Positions 8,239 through 16,256 of a DNA stretch of 24,979 bases are shown one piece after another (the first letter of the stretch is position 1; each line of letters starts with the position of its first letter). The position numbers and the translations under genes were made by a program. A model generated the notes under the pieces. That model searched no databases. It was given only the letters and a program-made list of their open reading frames with translations, and had not been told where the DNA came from. The stretch is from assembly GCA_964440735.1 (NCBI GenBank), contig CAYTTK010000024.1, positions 1-24,979 of the forward strand. Reading direction: 5' to 3'. Origin of the DNA: CAZBWE01 sp964440735. GTDB taxonomy: Bacteria > Planctomycetota > Phycisphaerae > Sedimentisphaerales > Anaerobacaceae.

Positions 8239-9343
8239 ATGGCATCGGCAGAATTAAGAACGGCGATAGAAAAGTTGGCGGCCCGGGTCGAAACAATCCG
8301 GGACTGGCTTTGACTTGCCCAATAAAAAATCGCAATTGCAGAAGCTCGAAAAGACAATGGCTAAGGCGGGTTTTTGGGACAATCCTGACAAAGCCCGGAC
8401 TGTGGTATCCGAACTAAGCGCACTTAAATCGGTAATTGAGCCAGCGGAGGAAATTCAGCGCGAAGTTAAAGACATTCAAGAACTGTCTGAACTTGCGGCC
8501 GACGAAGAAGAAGAACTAAAACAAGTTCAGGATGACCTGAATGCACTTGTTAAAAGATGTGAACAGATAGAATTGGCTGGGCTATTATCCAAGCCGAACG
8601 ATATGAAAGATTGCTTTTTCAGCATTCATGCAGGTGCAGGAGGAACAGAAAGCTGTGACTGGGCAAATATGCTGCTAAGAATGTATACGCGATACTTCGA
8701 GTATAACAAATACAAGTTTCAGGAGCTTGATATAACACCGGGTGAAGAGGCGGGGATTCGGTCGATAACATTGCGAGTTAGCGGCCCTTTTGCCTTCGGC
8801 AAACTCTCTTGCGAAGTAGGTGTCCACCGGCTTGTGCGGATTAGCCCGTTCGATGCGAACAAGCGGCGGCATACGAGCTTTGCCGCTGTGGACTGTGTTC
8901 CCGAATTTGATGAAGATATTGACGTTGAAATAAACGAGGAAGACCTGCGGATTGATTTTTACCGAGCGGGTGGCGCCGGCGGACAACACGTAAATAAGAC
9001 CAGTTCAGCAGTGCGGATTAAACACGAGCCGACCGGTATAGTGGTGCAATGCCAAAGTGAACGAAGCCAGCACAGAAACAGAGCCGAGGCAATGAAAGTG
9101 CTCAAGGCCAGATTGTATATGCTCGAACAACAAAAACGTGACGCTGAGCTTGCAAAACTGTACAGCGAGAAGGGCGAAATCGCCTGGGGAAACCAGATAC
9201 GAAGCTACGTCCTGCAGCCATATCAGATGGTTAAAGACCACCGAACAGACTTCCAGACCGGCAATGTTGAAGCAGTGCTGGACGGAAAACTCGACGGGTT
9301 TATAGAAAGCTATTTGCGACACCAAGCAAAAAAGAAAAAATAG
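8239..9343 (+). CDS. prfB: Peptide chain release factor 2 (programmed +1 frameshift)
   Basis: Release factor 2 recognises UGA and UAA and triggers peptide release. The gene is in two frames: 24 codons from ATG 8239 (MASAELRTAIEKLAARVETI...) end at CTT TGA (8308-8313), and the rest continues in the +1 frame from GAC at 8312. The joined product is 367 residues, the normal RF2 length. The RF2 specificity tripeptide SPF is at 202-204 and the catalytic GGQ at 247-249 in GGAGGQHVNKTSSAVR. RF2 coiled-coil domain 1 is at the N-terminus. This is the known autoregulatory frameshift: low RF2 activity lets the ribosome shift past UGA. The stop is TAG, read by RF1. pepA follows after 37 bases. Confidence 0.96.
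8308..8314 (+). promoter_or_regulatory. prfB programmed +1 frameshift site CTTTGAC
   Basis: Slippery CTT codon, in-frame TGA, then C: identical to the classical bacterial RF2 recoding heptamer. An upstream CCGGGA (8298-8303) is only a weak Shine-Dalgarno-like stimulator compared with the AGGGGG of Escherichia coli. Confidence 0.93.
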
Positions 9344-9380
9344 CCACGAATTAAATAAAAAAAGTTAAAGGCCGGGAAAA

Positions 9381-10916
9381 ATGAAACAGATTATTGATGT
9401 TGAGCTGAAAACACGGAAAGTTGATTTTGTTAAATGCGAGACCGATTTGCTTGCGGTGGGTCAATTCCCCGATGTTAAAGGACTAGATACATTGAGCAGA
9501 GAACTAAACAGTAAGCTCGATGGTGAGATTGAGCGAGTGATTAAGTTGGGTGATTTCAAGGGTAAAGAGGGAACCAGTGCAGTTGTTTATGGCAAGGACC
9601 GTGTAGCTGCTAAGCGGGTTCTGCTGGTCGGTCTGGGTGAAAGAAAAAAGGCAACGCTTGACACAGTCCGTAAGGCGGCGGCTAATGCAGCAAATAAGGC
9701 GGTAGAAAATAAAGCGAAAACACTCGGCCTGACACTGCATAGAGCATTTGGAGGGCGTTTCGATTTGGCAGCTATGGGCAAAGCTATGGCTGAGGGGACA
9801 TACTTAGGCAGCTATCGCTACGATGAGTTTGTTACCGGGAGCGAGAATGGACGATTGAGCTCACTCAGCGTTGAAGTGATAGATTCCGACTCGGCGAAGA
9901 TAAAAAAGCTGAACAACGGTGTTTCCAGCGGAATTATTATCGGTAAAGCACAAAGTTACGCACGGACGCTGGCAAATCGGCCGGCCAACATAATAAATCC
10001 GCCCAAATTGGCGGCCATTGCAAAGGAGTTAGCTCGTGCTTCAAAAAGATTGAGCTGCACGGTTTTTGATGATAAGCAGCTGGCAGCAAAGGGAATGGGC
10101 GGTGTTCTTGCAGTTGGTTCCGGTTCCAAAAGTCCACCCAGATTCATTGTTTTGAGATATAGCCCGCCTGGAAAAGGCGCCGGTTCTAAGCCCACAATTG
10201 GTCTTGTTGGCAAGGCGATAACTTTTGATTCCGGGGGGCTTAGTATTAAGCCAGCAGACCATATGAACGAGATGAAGTTGGATAAAACCGGCGGTATCAC
10301 CGTATTAGGGACGATGAAAGCGGCAGCGGAGATGAAACTGCCTCTGAATGTATACGGAATTATTCCTTCAGCAGAGAACATGCCGGGCGGGACAAGCTAT
10401 CGGCCCGGTGACATTATCACTACTTTCAGCGGCAAAACCGTTGAAGTGCTGAACACCGATGCTGAAGGGAGAATGATACTATGCGATGCTCTTAGCTATG
10501 CGGTCAAGCAAAAGTGCGACATTATTATTGACATAGCAACGCTGACGGGCGCATGCAAGATTGCTTTGGGTAAATATATGGCTGCGCTGATGAGCAACGA
10601 TGCGCAACTAACGAAGCAACTGCAAAAAGCAGCAGAGGATAGCGGAGAGAAGGTCTGGCCTATGCCGAGCGGCGATGAATATGCACAAGAGATGAAGAGC
10701 AAGATAGCTGATTTGAAGAATATCGGCAGTAAATGGGGTGGCGCCTGCACGGCGGCAGCGTTTTTGAGACAATTTGTAGATGATGCAAAATGGGCACATC
10801 TGGATATTGCGGGAACGGAGATGTTCGAGAAGGCCACGGAATTTACAACAGAGGGCTCAAGTGGATTTGGTGTACGGCTACTGACTACTTATCTTATGAA
10901 TCTGGCGGTGAAGTGA
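9381..10916 (+). CDS. pepA: Leucyl aminopeptidase, M17 family (cytosol aminopeptidase)
   Basis: A 511-residue M17 metallopeptidase that removes N-terminal residues from peptides, normally a cytoplasmic hexamer with two metal ions per active site. All expected ligands and catalytic residues are visible: K278, D283 and K290 in GKAITFDSGGLSIKP, D301, then D360, E362 and R364 in NTDAEGRM. These match Escherichia coli PepA numbering with a constant offset of eight. The N-terminal macrodomain-like region spans about residues 1-170. The ATG at 9381 follows GGCCGGG; length is normal. It sits 37 bases after prfB and 47 before folE, so co-transcription is likely. In some bacteria PepA also binds DNA; nothing here shows that. 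Confidence 0.95.
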   Translation: MKQIIDVELKTRKVDFVKCETDLLAVGQFPDVKGLDTLSRELNSKLDGEIERVIKLGDFKGKEGTSAVVYGKDRVAAKRVLLVGLGERKKATLDTVRKAAANAANKAVENKAKTLGLTLHRAFGGRFDLAAMGKAMAEGTYLGSYRYDEFVTGSENGRLSSLSVEVIDSDSAKIKKLNNGVSSGIIIGKAQSYARTLANRPANIINPPKLAAIAKELARASKRLSCTVFDDKQLAAKGMGGVLAVGSGSKSPPRFIVLRYSPPGKGAGSKPTIGLVGKAITFDSGGLSIKPADHMNEMKLDKTGGITVLGTMKAAAEMKLPLNVYGIIPSAENMPGGTSYRPGDIITTFSGKTVEVLNTDAEGRMILCDALSYAVKQKCDIIIDIATLTGACKIALGKYMAALMSNDAQLTKQLQKAAEDSGEKVWPMPSGDEYAQEMKSKIADLKNIGSKWGGACTAAAFLRQFVDDAKWAHLDIAGTEMFEKATEFTTEGSSGFGVRLLTTYLMNLAVK

Positions 10917-10963
10917 GCCAAGAATTGATATAAATTCAGACGAATTGTGAAAAAGGTAGGAAG

Positions 10964-11551
10964 ATGAATACCAAAGGCAGAACGGATGTAGATACCGAAA
11001 GGATTAGGAAAGCGGTCACGGAAATACTTTTGGCGGTTGGCGAAGACACTAAACGTGAGGGGCTAGAAAGAACGCCGGAGCGGGTGGCGAAGATGTACGC
11101 GGAACTTCTGGCAGGAATGCACGAGGACCCTAAGGAGCATCTTCAAAGTGTCTTTACCGAAAACTATGATGAGATTGTTCTGCTGCGTGACATACCTTTC
11201 TATAGTATTTGCGAGCATCATCTAATGCCGTTTATCGGCACGGCTGCTGTTGCTTATTTACCTTCCGGTGCAATACTTGGTGTCAGTAAGTTAGCTCGCA
11301 TTGTTGACTGCTTTGCCCGGCGACTGCAGTCCCAGGAACGGCTTACGTATCAGATAGCTGATTTTATAATGAGCAGCTTAAAACCTCAGGGCGTTGCGGT
11401 TGTGCTGGAAGCGTCACACAGCTGTATGACGATTCGCGGCATAAAAAAGCCCGGGTCGGTAATGGTAACGTCGGCGCTTAGCGGTATATTCAAGAGAGAC
11501 CCGAGAAGCCGAAATGAGGTTTTGAGCTTAATGCACAACGGCAACAAGTAA
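10964..11551 (+). CDS. folE: GTP cyclohydrolase I
   Basis: A 195-residue type IA GTP cyclohydrolase converting GTP to 7,8-dihydroneopterin triphosphate, the entry to folate, tetrahydrobiopterin and (through PTPS-family enzymes) queuosine. Zinc ligands C83 and H86 in CEHHLMPF and C154 in SHSCMTIRG show the correct 71-residue spacing. The motifs GVSKLARIVD and QSQERLTYQIAD are also intact. The short N-terminus matches bacterial unimodular enzymes. The ATG has AGGTAGGA upstream. The PTPS-like gene begins 14 bases after its stop, and that adjacency suggests the dihydroneopterin triphosphate is passed to a 6-carboxytetrahydropterin or 6-pyruvoyltetrahydropterin synthase. Confidence 0.96.
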   Translation: MNTKGRTDVDTERIRKAVTEILLAVGEDTKREGLERTPERVAKMYAELLAGMHEDPKEHLQSVFTENYDEIVLLRDIPFYSICEHHLMPFIGTAAVAYLPSGAILGVSKLARIVDCFARRLQSQERLTYQIADFIMSSLKPQGVAVVLEASHSCMTIRGIKKPGSVMVTSALSGIFKRDPRSRNEVLSLMHNGNK

Positions 11552-11565
11552 ATTGAGCTTTGTTT

Positions 11566-12405
11566 ATGCATAAGACGGCAAGGCGGGTGCGATTTTCGAT
11601 TAATCCTTTTTTGCCAAAGGACAGTAATGGCCATAATTCGTTTGCATCCAAGCCATCAGGTGAGGGATTATCAATATTTTTCGAATTGCTCATAGAAGTA
11701 GCTGGTGAAGTTGAGCCGACGACGGGATTTGTTGTTAATGTAGTTGATATTGACGAGAATGTTCGCCGGTTTGTTGTACCGATTTTTGCCAAGCGAATAA
11801 GAGAGAATTTTCGGCAGAGAAGACATATTAGTTTTTTAGAGATAGATGAACTTTTAAGAGAGGCGTGGGGACAGCTGACCGATAAGTTTGGCTCGGCGAA
11901 GTTAAGCAAATTGAGCATAAATCTGAATCCTTTCAGGAAAGTGGAGATAGATTCAGTGGATTCAAAGATGATTTATTTCAGCGAGAAGTTCGAGTTTGCT
12001 GCGACACATAAGCTCTGGAATGAGCAATTTAGTGATGAGCGTAATGTTGAGGTTTTCGGCAATTGCGCAAACCCTACCGGCCATGGGCATAATTATATCG
12101 TTGAGGTTACTATAAAAAAGCCGGCAGTTGGCTTGCCTCTGCGACTCTCGTCGCAATACGAGGCAGCAGGTGACAGCTTTTGTATTGCGGATTTTGAGAA
12201 AATAGTGAATAACGAACTTATAAAATTGGTTGACCATAAGAATCTAAATATCGACGTTTCCGAGTTCAGAGAGATTAATCCTACCGTTGAGAATATTGCG
12301 GTTTTTGCGTGGGACAAACTAGCAGGTAAATTCAGTGGAGCTAAATTGCACTGTATTACAGTCTGGGAAACCGATAAAACCTATTGCTCATATTACGGAG
12401 AGTAG
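11566..12405 (+). CDS. Two-domain 6-pyruvoyl/6-carboxy-tetrahydropterin synthase-like protein
   Basis: A 279-residue protein made of two T-fold halves. The C-terminal half (about 125-279) is a complete PTPS-family domain: FEFAATHKL supplies one zinc His, GHGHNY supplies two more, and the nearby Cys in FGNCANPTGHGHNY is the catalytic type. The spacing resembles true PTPS (animal-like NPxGHGHNY) more than short QueD. Conserved VDHKNLN and NPTVENIA segments follow, and Glu in ITVWET lies at the substrate site. The N-terminal half (about 1-120; VVNVVDIDENVRRFVVP) has the same fold pattern but lacks the zinc His triad, so it looks structural or diverged. Substrate is presumably dihydroneopterin triphosphate from the adjacent folE; the product (queuosine or biopterin route) cannot be decided. 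ATG 11566 and TTG 11560 are both possible starts; neither has a strong ribosome site. Confidence 0.87.
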   Translation: MHKTARRVRFSINPFLPKDSNGHNSFASKPSGEGLSIFFELLIEVAGEVEPTTGFVVNVVDIDENVRRFVVPIFAKRIRENFRQRRHISFLEIDELLREAWGQLTDKFGSAKLSKLSINLNPFRKVEIDSVDSKMIYFSEKFEFAATHKLWNEQFSDERNVEVFGNCANPTGHGHNYIVEVTIKKPAVGLPLRLSSQYEAAGDSFCIADFEKIVNNELIKLVDHKNLNIDVSEFREINPTVENIAVFAWDKLAGKFSGAKLHCITVWETDKTYCSYYGE

Positions 12406-12407
12406 GT

Positions 12408-12438
12408 AAGTTTTTTTATCTTGTAAAAAAAATAACTT
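12408..12438. terminator. Possible bidirectional A/T hairpin terminator
   Basis: An imperfect inverted repeat, AAGTTTTTTTA then TAAAAAAAATAACTT around a short loop, lies between the convergent PTPS-like and TolB-like genes. The stem has almost no G-C pairs, so it is a weak candidate. Confidence 0.3.
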
Positions 12439-12445
12439 TATGTTC

Positions 12446-13489
12446 TCAGTGGTCGTTCCTTCTATGTTTTCTAAGCATTGCCATGCTACCAAGACCAATC
12501 AACAAAATCGTAGTTGGTTCGGGAACAGCCCAGTCGGGGTGTCTCTGGGCACCTGGCAATGTGGTCAACTGATAGCGGTTGGCCCCGCAGGTTTCCATTA
12601 CCCACAGGTCATACGAGCCATCCACCAAGCGATCGTAGGTAATGTGCGACATATCGGGGGACCAAGACGGATAACCGTACATTATCGATGGGAAACTGGC
12701 ATCATCAGTGAGAAAGGTTACATTGGGGCTTGACGCATCACCCCAATTGCCCGATTGGCCTGGGTCAATTATGGCAATGTTGTGGCCCCACAAGAAGGCA
12801 ATATCTCCGCTCGGTGTCCAGTCTGCGCCAAATTTGGTTGTCGATTCACTGCTCGCGCCCTCTGTCAGCCGGTGGTTGATGCCATTCATAATATCTCCTG
12901 TTGTAGTGAAGTCGTAAATCCAGAGATCGTGGGTGTAAGAAAGACCAGAGTTGCGTCTATCGAACACAAACGCTGTGCCGGTCGGAGACCATGAAGGATT
13001 TGACACATATCCACTCTGCACCGGGACAATCTGCCGTCCTGTGCCTTCTGCATTGGTCACCGTAATGTGTGGATTGTTGTAGCTAGAGTCCTCTCTAAAA
13101 AGGATTTTGCTGCCGTCTGGTGACCAGGCAGGCTAGTACACACCATAGGAGCCGTGGTCGTGGCCCTCATAGTCGTGGGCATCGTAAATCTTGGTGTTCG
13201 TGCCTGCGACCCAGTCGTATACCCACAGTTGGGCATTGTCGCTTGAGTATAGAATTTTAGTTGAATCTGGCGACCATTGTGCGGCGATCTGATGCCCAGG
13301 GAGATTCGATAGTTGTCGTAGGCCTGTGCCATCGGGCCTAATCGCCCAGATGTCCCAGTCACCATCTTGCGTTGACCCAAAGGCAATCCACCCCGTCATC
13401 TCAGCGTGGCAGGTATTATACATAGCCGAAATGAGAAACAACGTTACCGTCAGCCCTGCCATACACATAAAATTTTTGAAATTGTACAT
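12446..13489 (-). pseudogene. TolB-like beta-propeller PEP-CTERM protein split by an in-frame TAG
   Basis: One frame of 348 codons runs from ATG 13489 (AGAGGA upstream) to TGA 12446-12448, interrupted only by TAG at 13133-13135 (codon 119). The product has a signal peptide (FMCMAGLTVTLFLISAM...CHA) and TolB/WD40-like blades with recurring W-S-P-D motifs: QWSPDSTKILY before the stop, then AWSPDGSKILF, SWSPTGTAFVF, DWTPSGDIAFL and SWSPDMSHITY after it. The C-terminal sorting signal is VPEPTTILLIGLGSMAML followed by RKHRR. The TAG falls inside a canonical blade (GVY, TAG, PAWSPDGS), so the sequence on both sides belongs to one domain. Termination at TAG would leave about one and a half blades and no sorting signal. 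CAG or TCG to TAG is the simplest explanation; readthrough or sequencing error cannot be excluded. Function would be surface or extracellular; ligand unknown. Confidence 0.78.
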
Positions 13490-13614
13490 TATTCTTTATC
13501 CTCTCAAAATTTGTCTTGTTCTTTTGCAATAAAATGCGATTTTTTGTGGGGGAAAGCTTGAAATGAACTTCCTTCGGACCTGTCCCCGCTTCCACCACCA
13601 TCCTACAAAGAAAT

Positions 13615-13644
13615 ATAATACCACAATTTGGACTGAAAAGTCAA
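13615..13644 (-). promoter_or_regulatory. Predicted sigma70-type promoter for the TolB-like gene
   Basis: On the minus strand TTGACT (13639-13644), 18-base spacer, TATTAT (13615-13620), about 125 bases upstream of the ATG. The leader between them contains GGGGACAGGTCC. Confidence 0.5.
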
Positions 13645-14172
13645 GAAAAAAGTCCTATAAATAAGAGAGTTTTTTCGCAAAGGTTCGTTTAGGAAATGAA
13701 TTTCAACCAAAAGATAAAAAGTTCAGATTTATATTTGGTATAATAGGCCGATAAAAAGGCGTTTTTGGACTTTTTGGATAGGTTGTATTTTATGAACTCA
13801 ACAGGTTTTGGGGGCGTATAGGTTTTTATGTAAAAATTGGTGAAAGGAGCTCGCAGGAGGCGTGTCTTAACTAAAGCTATGTCCTTTATTTGCCGATACT
13901 TATGCTATACAGAAGCTGTCTATCATCCCGCACCAAAATGTGGTAAAATAGGTAAATTCGCATTTACCTATAGCTGTTAAGTAGGATTGTGGTTTTGGTG
14001 CGAGACTGACTGCTGAAAAGGGTATCCATAGAAAAGTTGGATACGAGGGGATTTTGTTTGCGTTTTTGGCGCAGCCGAGGGGGACGGAGTCTGTTAAAAT
14101 TGATTATCGATTAGTGATAATTGATTAATAAATAGACTTTTTCAAAAGGAGCGATACTCTTAAAGGAGAAAA
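13645..14172. other. Intergenic region between divergent TolB-like and epimerase genes
   Basis: About 530 bases with no supported gene. It holds a nested inverted repeat (13929-14002), a GGGGAC-type motif (14080-14091) and, near 14100-14131, an A+T-rich imperfect palindrome (ATTATC/GATAAT) that could be a promoter or operator for the polysaccharide locus. Confidence 0.5.
13929..14002. repeat. Nested inverted repeat (74 bases)
   Basis: Outer arms CGCACCAAAA (13929-13938) and TTTTGGTGCG (13993-14002) pair perfectly. Inside them ATAGGTAAAT (13948-13957) and ATTTACCTAT (13962-13971) form a second perfect 10-bp stem with loop TCGC. Two coaxial perfect stems suggest a structured RNA or a palindromic mobile-element end; no run of T follows, so it is not a typical terminator. 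Confidence 0.8.
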
Positions 14173-15135
14173 GTGAAAGCACTTGTTACAGGTGGTGCAG
14201 GATTTATCGGTTCTCATCTGGCAGAGCGGCTGCTTAAGGACGGTAATAAAGTAGTTGTTATAGATAATCTCAGCACCGGCAACTTGGAAAATATCGAAAC
14301 TTTCAAGACCAACCCCAGGTTTGATTTTGTTGAAGGCGACATCCGTGATGCTAATCTGATGGAAACTCTTGCAGAGCGAAGCGATGTTGTATATCATCTG
14401 GCTGCGGCGGTAGGCGTCAAACTGATAGCAGATAAGCCGGTTCATACGATAGAAACGAACATCAGCGGCACTGAGGTAGTGCTGGAGGTGTGCAATAAAT
14501 TTGGCAAAAGAATCCTGCTCGCTTCAAGCAGTGAAATCTACGGCAAAAATGAAGCTGTTCCCTTCTGCGAAGATGACGATATTGTGCTCGGCAGCACAAG
14601 TTTTTCGCGATGGTCATACGCCTGCAGTAAAGCGATAGATGAGTTCCTGGGTTTAGCTTTTTATCAGCAATATGGATTGGACGTAATAATAGGCAGATTT
14701 TTTAACACGATTGGGCCAAAACAAACAGGCCAGTATGGAATGGTAGTGCCTCGCTTTATCCAATGGGCATTAAAAGACGAGCCAATTTTGATATATGGGA
14801 CGGGCAAACAAAGGCGATGTTTCTGTTATGTGGCTGACCTTGTAGATGCGGTTATTGACTTAATGAACTGCCAGAAGGCAGCAGGGAAAGTATACAACAT
14901 TGGTTCGACTGAAGAGATTACAATCGAGGCACTTGCTGATAAAATTATCGAACTGACAGCAAGCAAAAGTGAAAAGAAATTTGTTCCCTACGAAGTTGCT
15001 TATGGCAGGCCCATTGAAGATATGATGCGTCGTGTGCCGAATCTTAAGCGAATCAAAAAGACAATCGGCTGGGAACCAAAGACAAAACTGACTGAAATAC
15101 TGCAAGTGATTATCGAAAGTGAGAGAAAAAAATGA
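14173..15135 (+). CDS. NAD-dependent nucleotide-sugar epimerase/dehydratase (SDR family)
   Basis: A 320-residue extended short-chain dehydrogenase/reductase acting on an NDP-sugar in the cytoplasm. It has the NAD-binding TGGAGFIGSHLAE motif at 7-19, an acidic residue after strand 2 (VVIDNLSTGN) indicating NAD, the SSSEIYGK segment, and the catalytic pair Y149 and K153 in SYACSK. The Rossmann and substrate-loop motifs (FFNTIGPKQTGQYGMVVP, YGTGKQRRCFCYVADLVDA) place it with UDP-glucose 4-epimerases and UDP-glucuronate decarboxylases; the substrate cannot be fixed by eye. Start is GTG 14173 with AAAGGAG upstream, giving the usual MKALVTGG start. It opens the polysaccharide locus, 111 bases before gmd. 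Confidence 0.92.
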   Translation: MKALVTGGAGFIGSHLAERLLKDGNKVVVIDNLSTGNLENIETFKTNPRFDFVEGDIRDANLMETLAERSDVVYHLAAAVGVKLIADKPVHTIETNISGTEVVLEVCNKFGKRILLASSSEIYGKNEAVPFCEDDDIVLGSTSFSRWSYACSKAIDEFLGLAFYQQYGLDVIIGRFFNTIGPKQTGQYGMVVPRFIQWALKDEPILIYGTGKQRRCFCYVADLVDAVIDLMNCQKAAGKVYNIGSTEEITIEALADKIIELTASKSEKKFVPYEVAYGRPIEDMMRRVPNLKRIKKTIGWEPKTKLTEILQVIIESERKK

Positions 15136-15246
15136 AAAATTTAAAATCTTAGGGCAGAACTCAAGAGCAGATTTTTTGCTAAATGTGGCTGAAAACATTA
15201 AATTCACACAGAGTCGGGAAAGACACAAAATAATACAAGGGACATT

Positions 15247-16254
15247 ATGAAAAAAGCGTTAATTACCGGTATTACAGGACAAGATGGCTCATATCTTGCA
15301 GAACTTCTTTTGAAAAAAGGTTATGAGATTTGGGGCATTATGCGTCGAAGTTCATCGTTTCACACCGGCAGGATCGACCATTTGTATAAAGACCCTCACG
15401 AAAACCCGCGGCTTAAACTTTTATATGGGGATTTGACTGATGGTGGAAATCTGTCAACAATTATGAGCGAGATTAAGCCGGATGAAGTTTATAACCTGGG
15501 CGCTCAAAGCCACGTTCGGGTAAGTTTTGATATGCCTATATATACGGTTAATACGGATGCGCTTGGGACACTTCGTCTTCTTGAGACAGTCCGTTCTATG
15601 AAGAATCCGGCGAAGTTTTACCAAGCCTCCAGCAGTGAGATGTACGGCAAGGTTGCCGAAAAACCGCAAACAGAAAAGACGCCATTTCACCCCCGAAGTC
15701 CATACGGCTGCGCTAAGGTATATAGCTTCTGGCAGACAGTGAATTATCGAGAAGCTTACGGCTTATTTGCCTGCAATGGTATCTTGTTTAATCATGAATC
15801 GCCGAGGCGCGGTGAGACGTTCGTTACAAGAAAAATTACACGAGCAGCAACGCGTATCAAATGCGGCCTACAGGACAACCTCTACTTAGGAAATATCGAC
15901 GCAAAACGTGACTGGGGATTCGCCGGTGATTATGTAGAAAGTATGTGGCTTATGCTGCAGCAGGATAAACCCGATGATTATGTGATTGCAACCGGCGAAA
16001 CACATTCAGTGCGTGAATTTTTAGACGAAGTTTTTAGCTATCTTGGATTAGATTGGAACAAGCACATTGAAATAGACCCGCGGTATTTTAGGCCGAGCGA
16101 AGTTGATTTCCTGCAGGGCGATGCGAGCAAGGCAAAAAAACTTTTAGGATGGGAACCAAAGGTAACCTTCAAAGAGCTTGCGAGGATGATGACCGATGTA
16201 GATATGAATCTCGCTGAGCAGGAAAAAATATTGAAGGACCACGGCAGGAAATAG
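15247..16254 (+). CDS. gmd: GDP-mannose 4,6-dehydratase
   Basis: A 335-residue SDR enzyme that turns GDP-D-mannose into GDP-4-keto-6-deoxy-D-mannose, the first step to GDP-L-fucose and other 6-deoxyhexoses. Diagnostic segments are ITGITGQDGSYLAELLL near the N-terminus, RRSSSFHTGRIDHLY, SSSEMYGK, YGCAKVYSFW (catalytic Tyr and Lys) and the family signature NGILFNHESPRRGETFVTRK. The C-terminal ATGETHSVREF and YFRPSEVDFLQGDASKAK blocks are also typical. Length is normal. AAGGG precedes the ATG. The stop TAG lies two bases before the fcl start, so the two are translationally close and act in sequence. Confidence 0.97.
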   Translation: MKKALITGITGQDGSYLAELLLKKGYEIWGIMRRSSSFHTGRIDHLYKDPHENPRLKLLYGDLTDGGNLSTIMSEIKPDEVYNLGAQSHVRVSFDMPIYTVNTDALGTLRLLETVRSMKNPAKFYQASSSEMYGKVAEKPQTEKTPFHPRSPYGCAKVYSFWQTVNYREAYGLFACNGILFNHESPRRGETFVTRKITRAATRIKCGLQDNLYLGNIDAKRDWGFAGDYVESMWLMLQQDKPDDYVIATGETHSVREFLDEVFSYLGLDWNKHIEIDPRYFRPSEVDFLQGDASKAKKLLGWEPKVTFKELARMMTDVDMNLAEQEKILKDHGRK

Positions 16255-16256
16255 AG

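Noticed and set aside
13879..13980. 33-codon frame beginning ATGTCCTTTATTTGC within the region of the nested repeat
   Set aside because: AGGAGG lies about 18 bases upstream, too far, and the frame runs through the palindrome.
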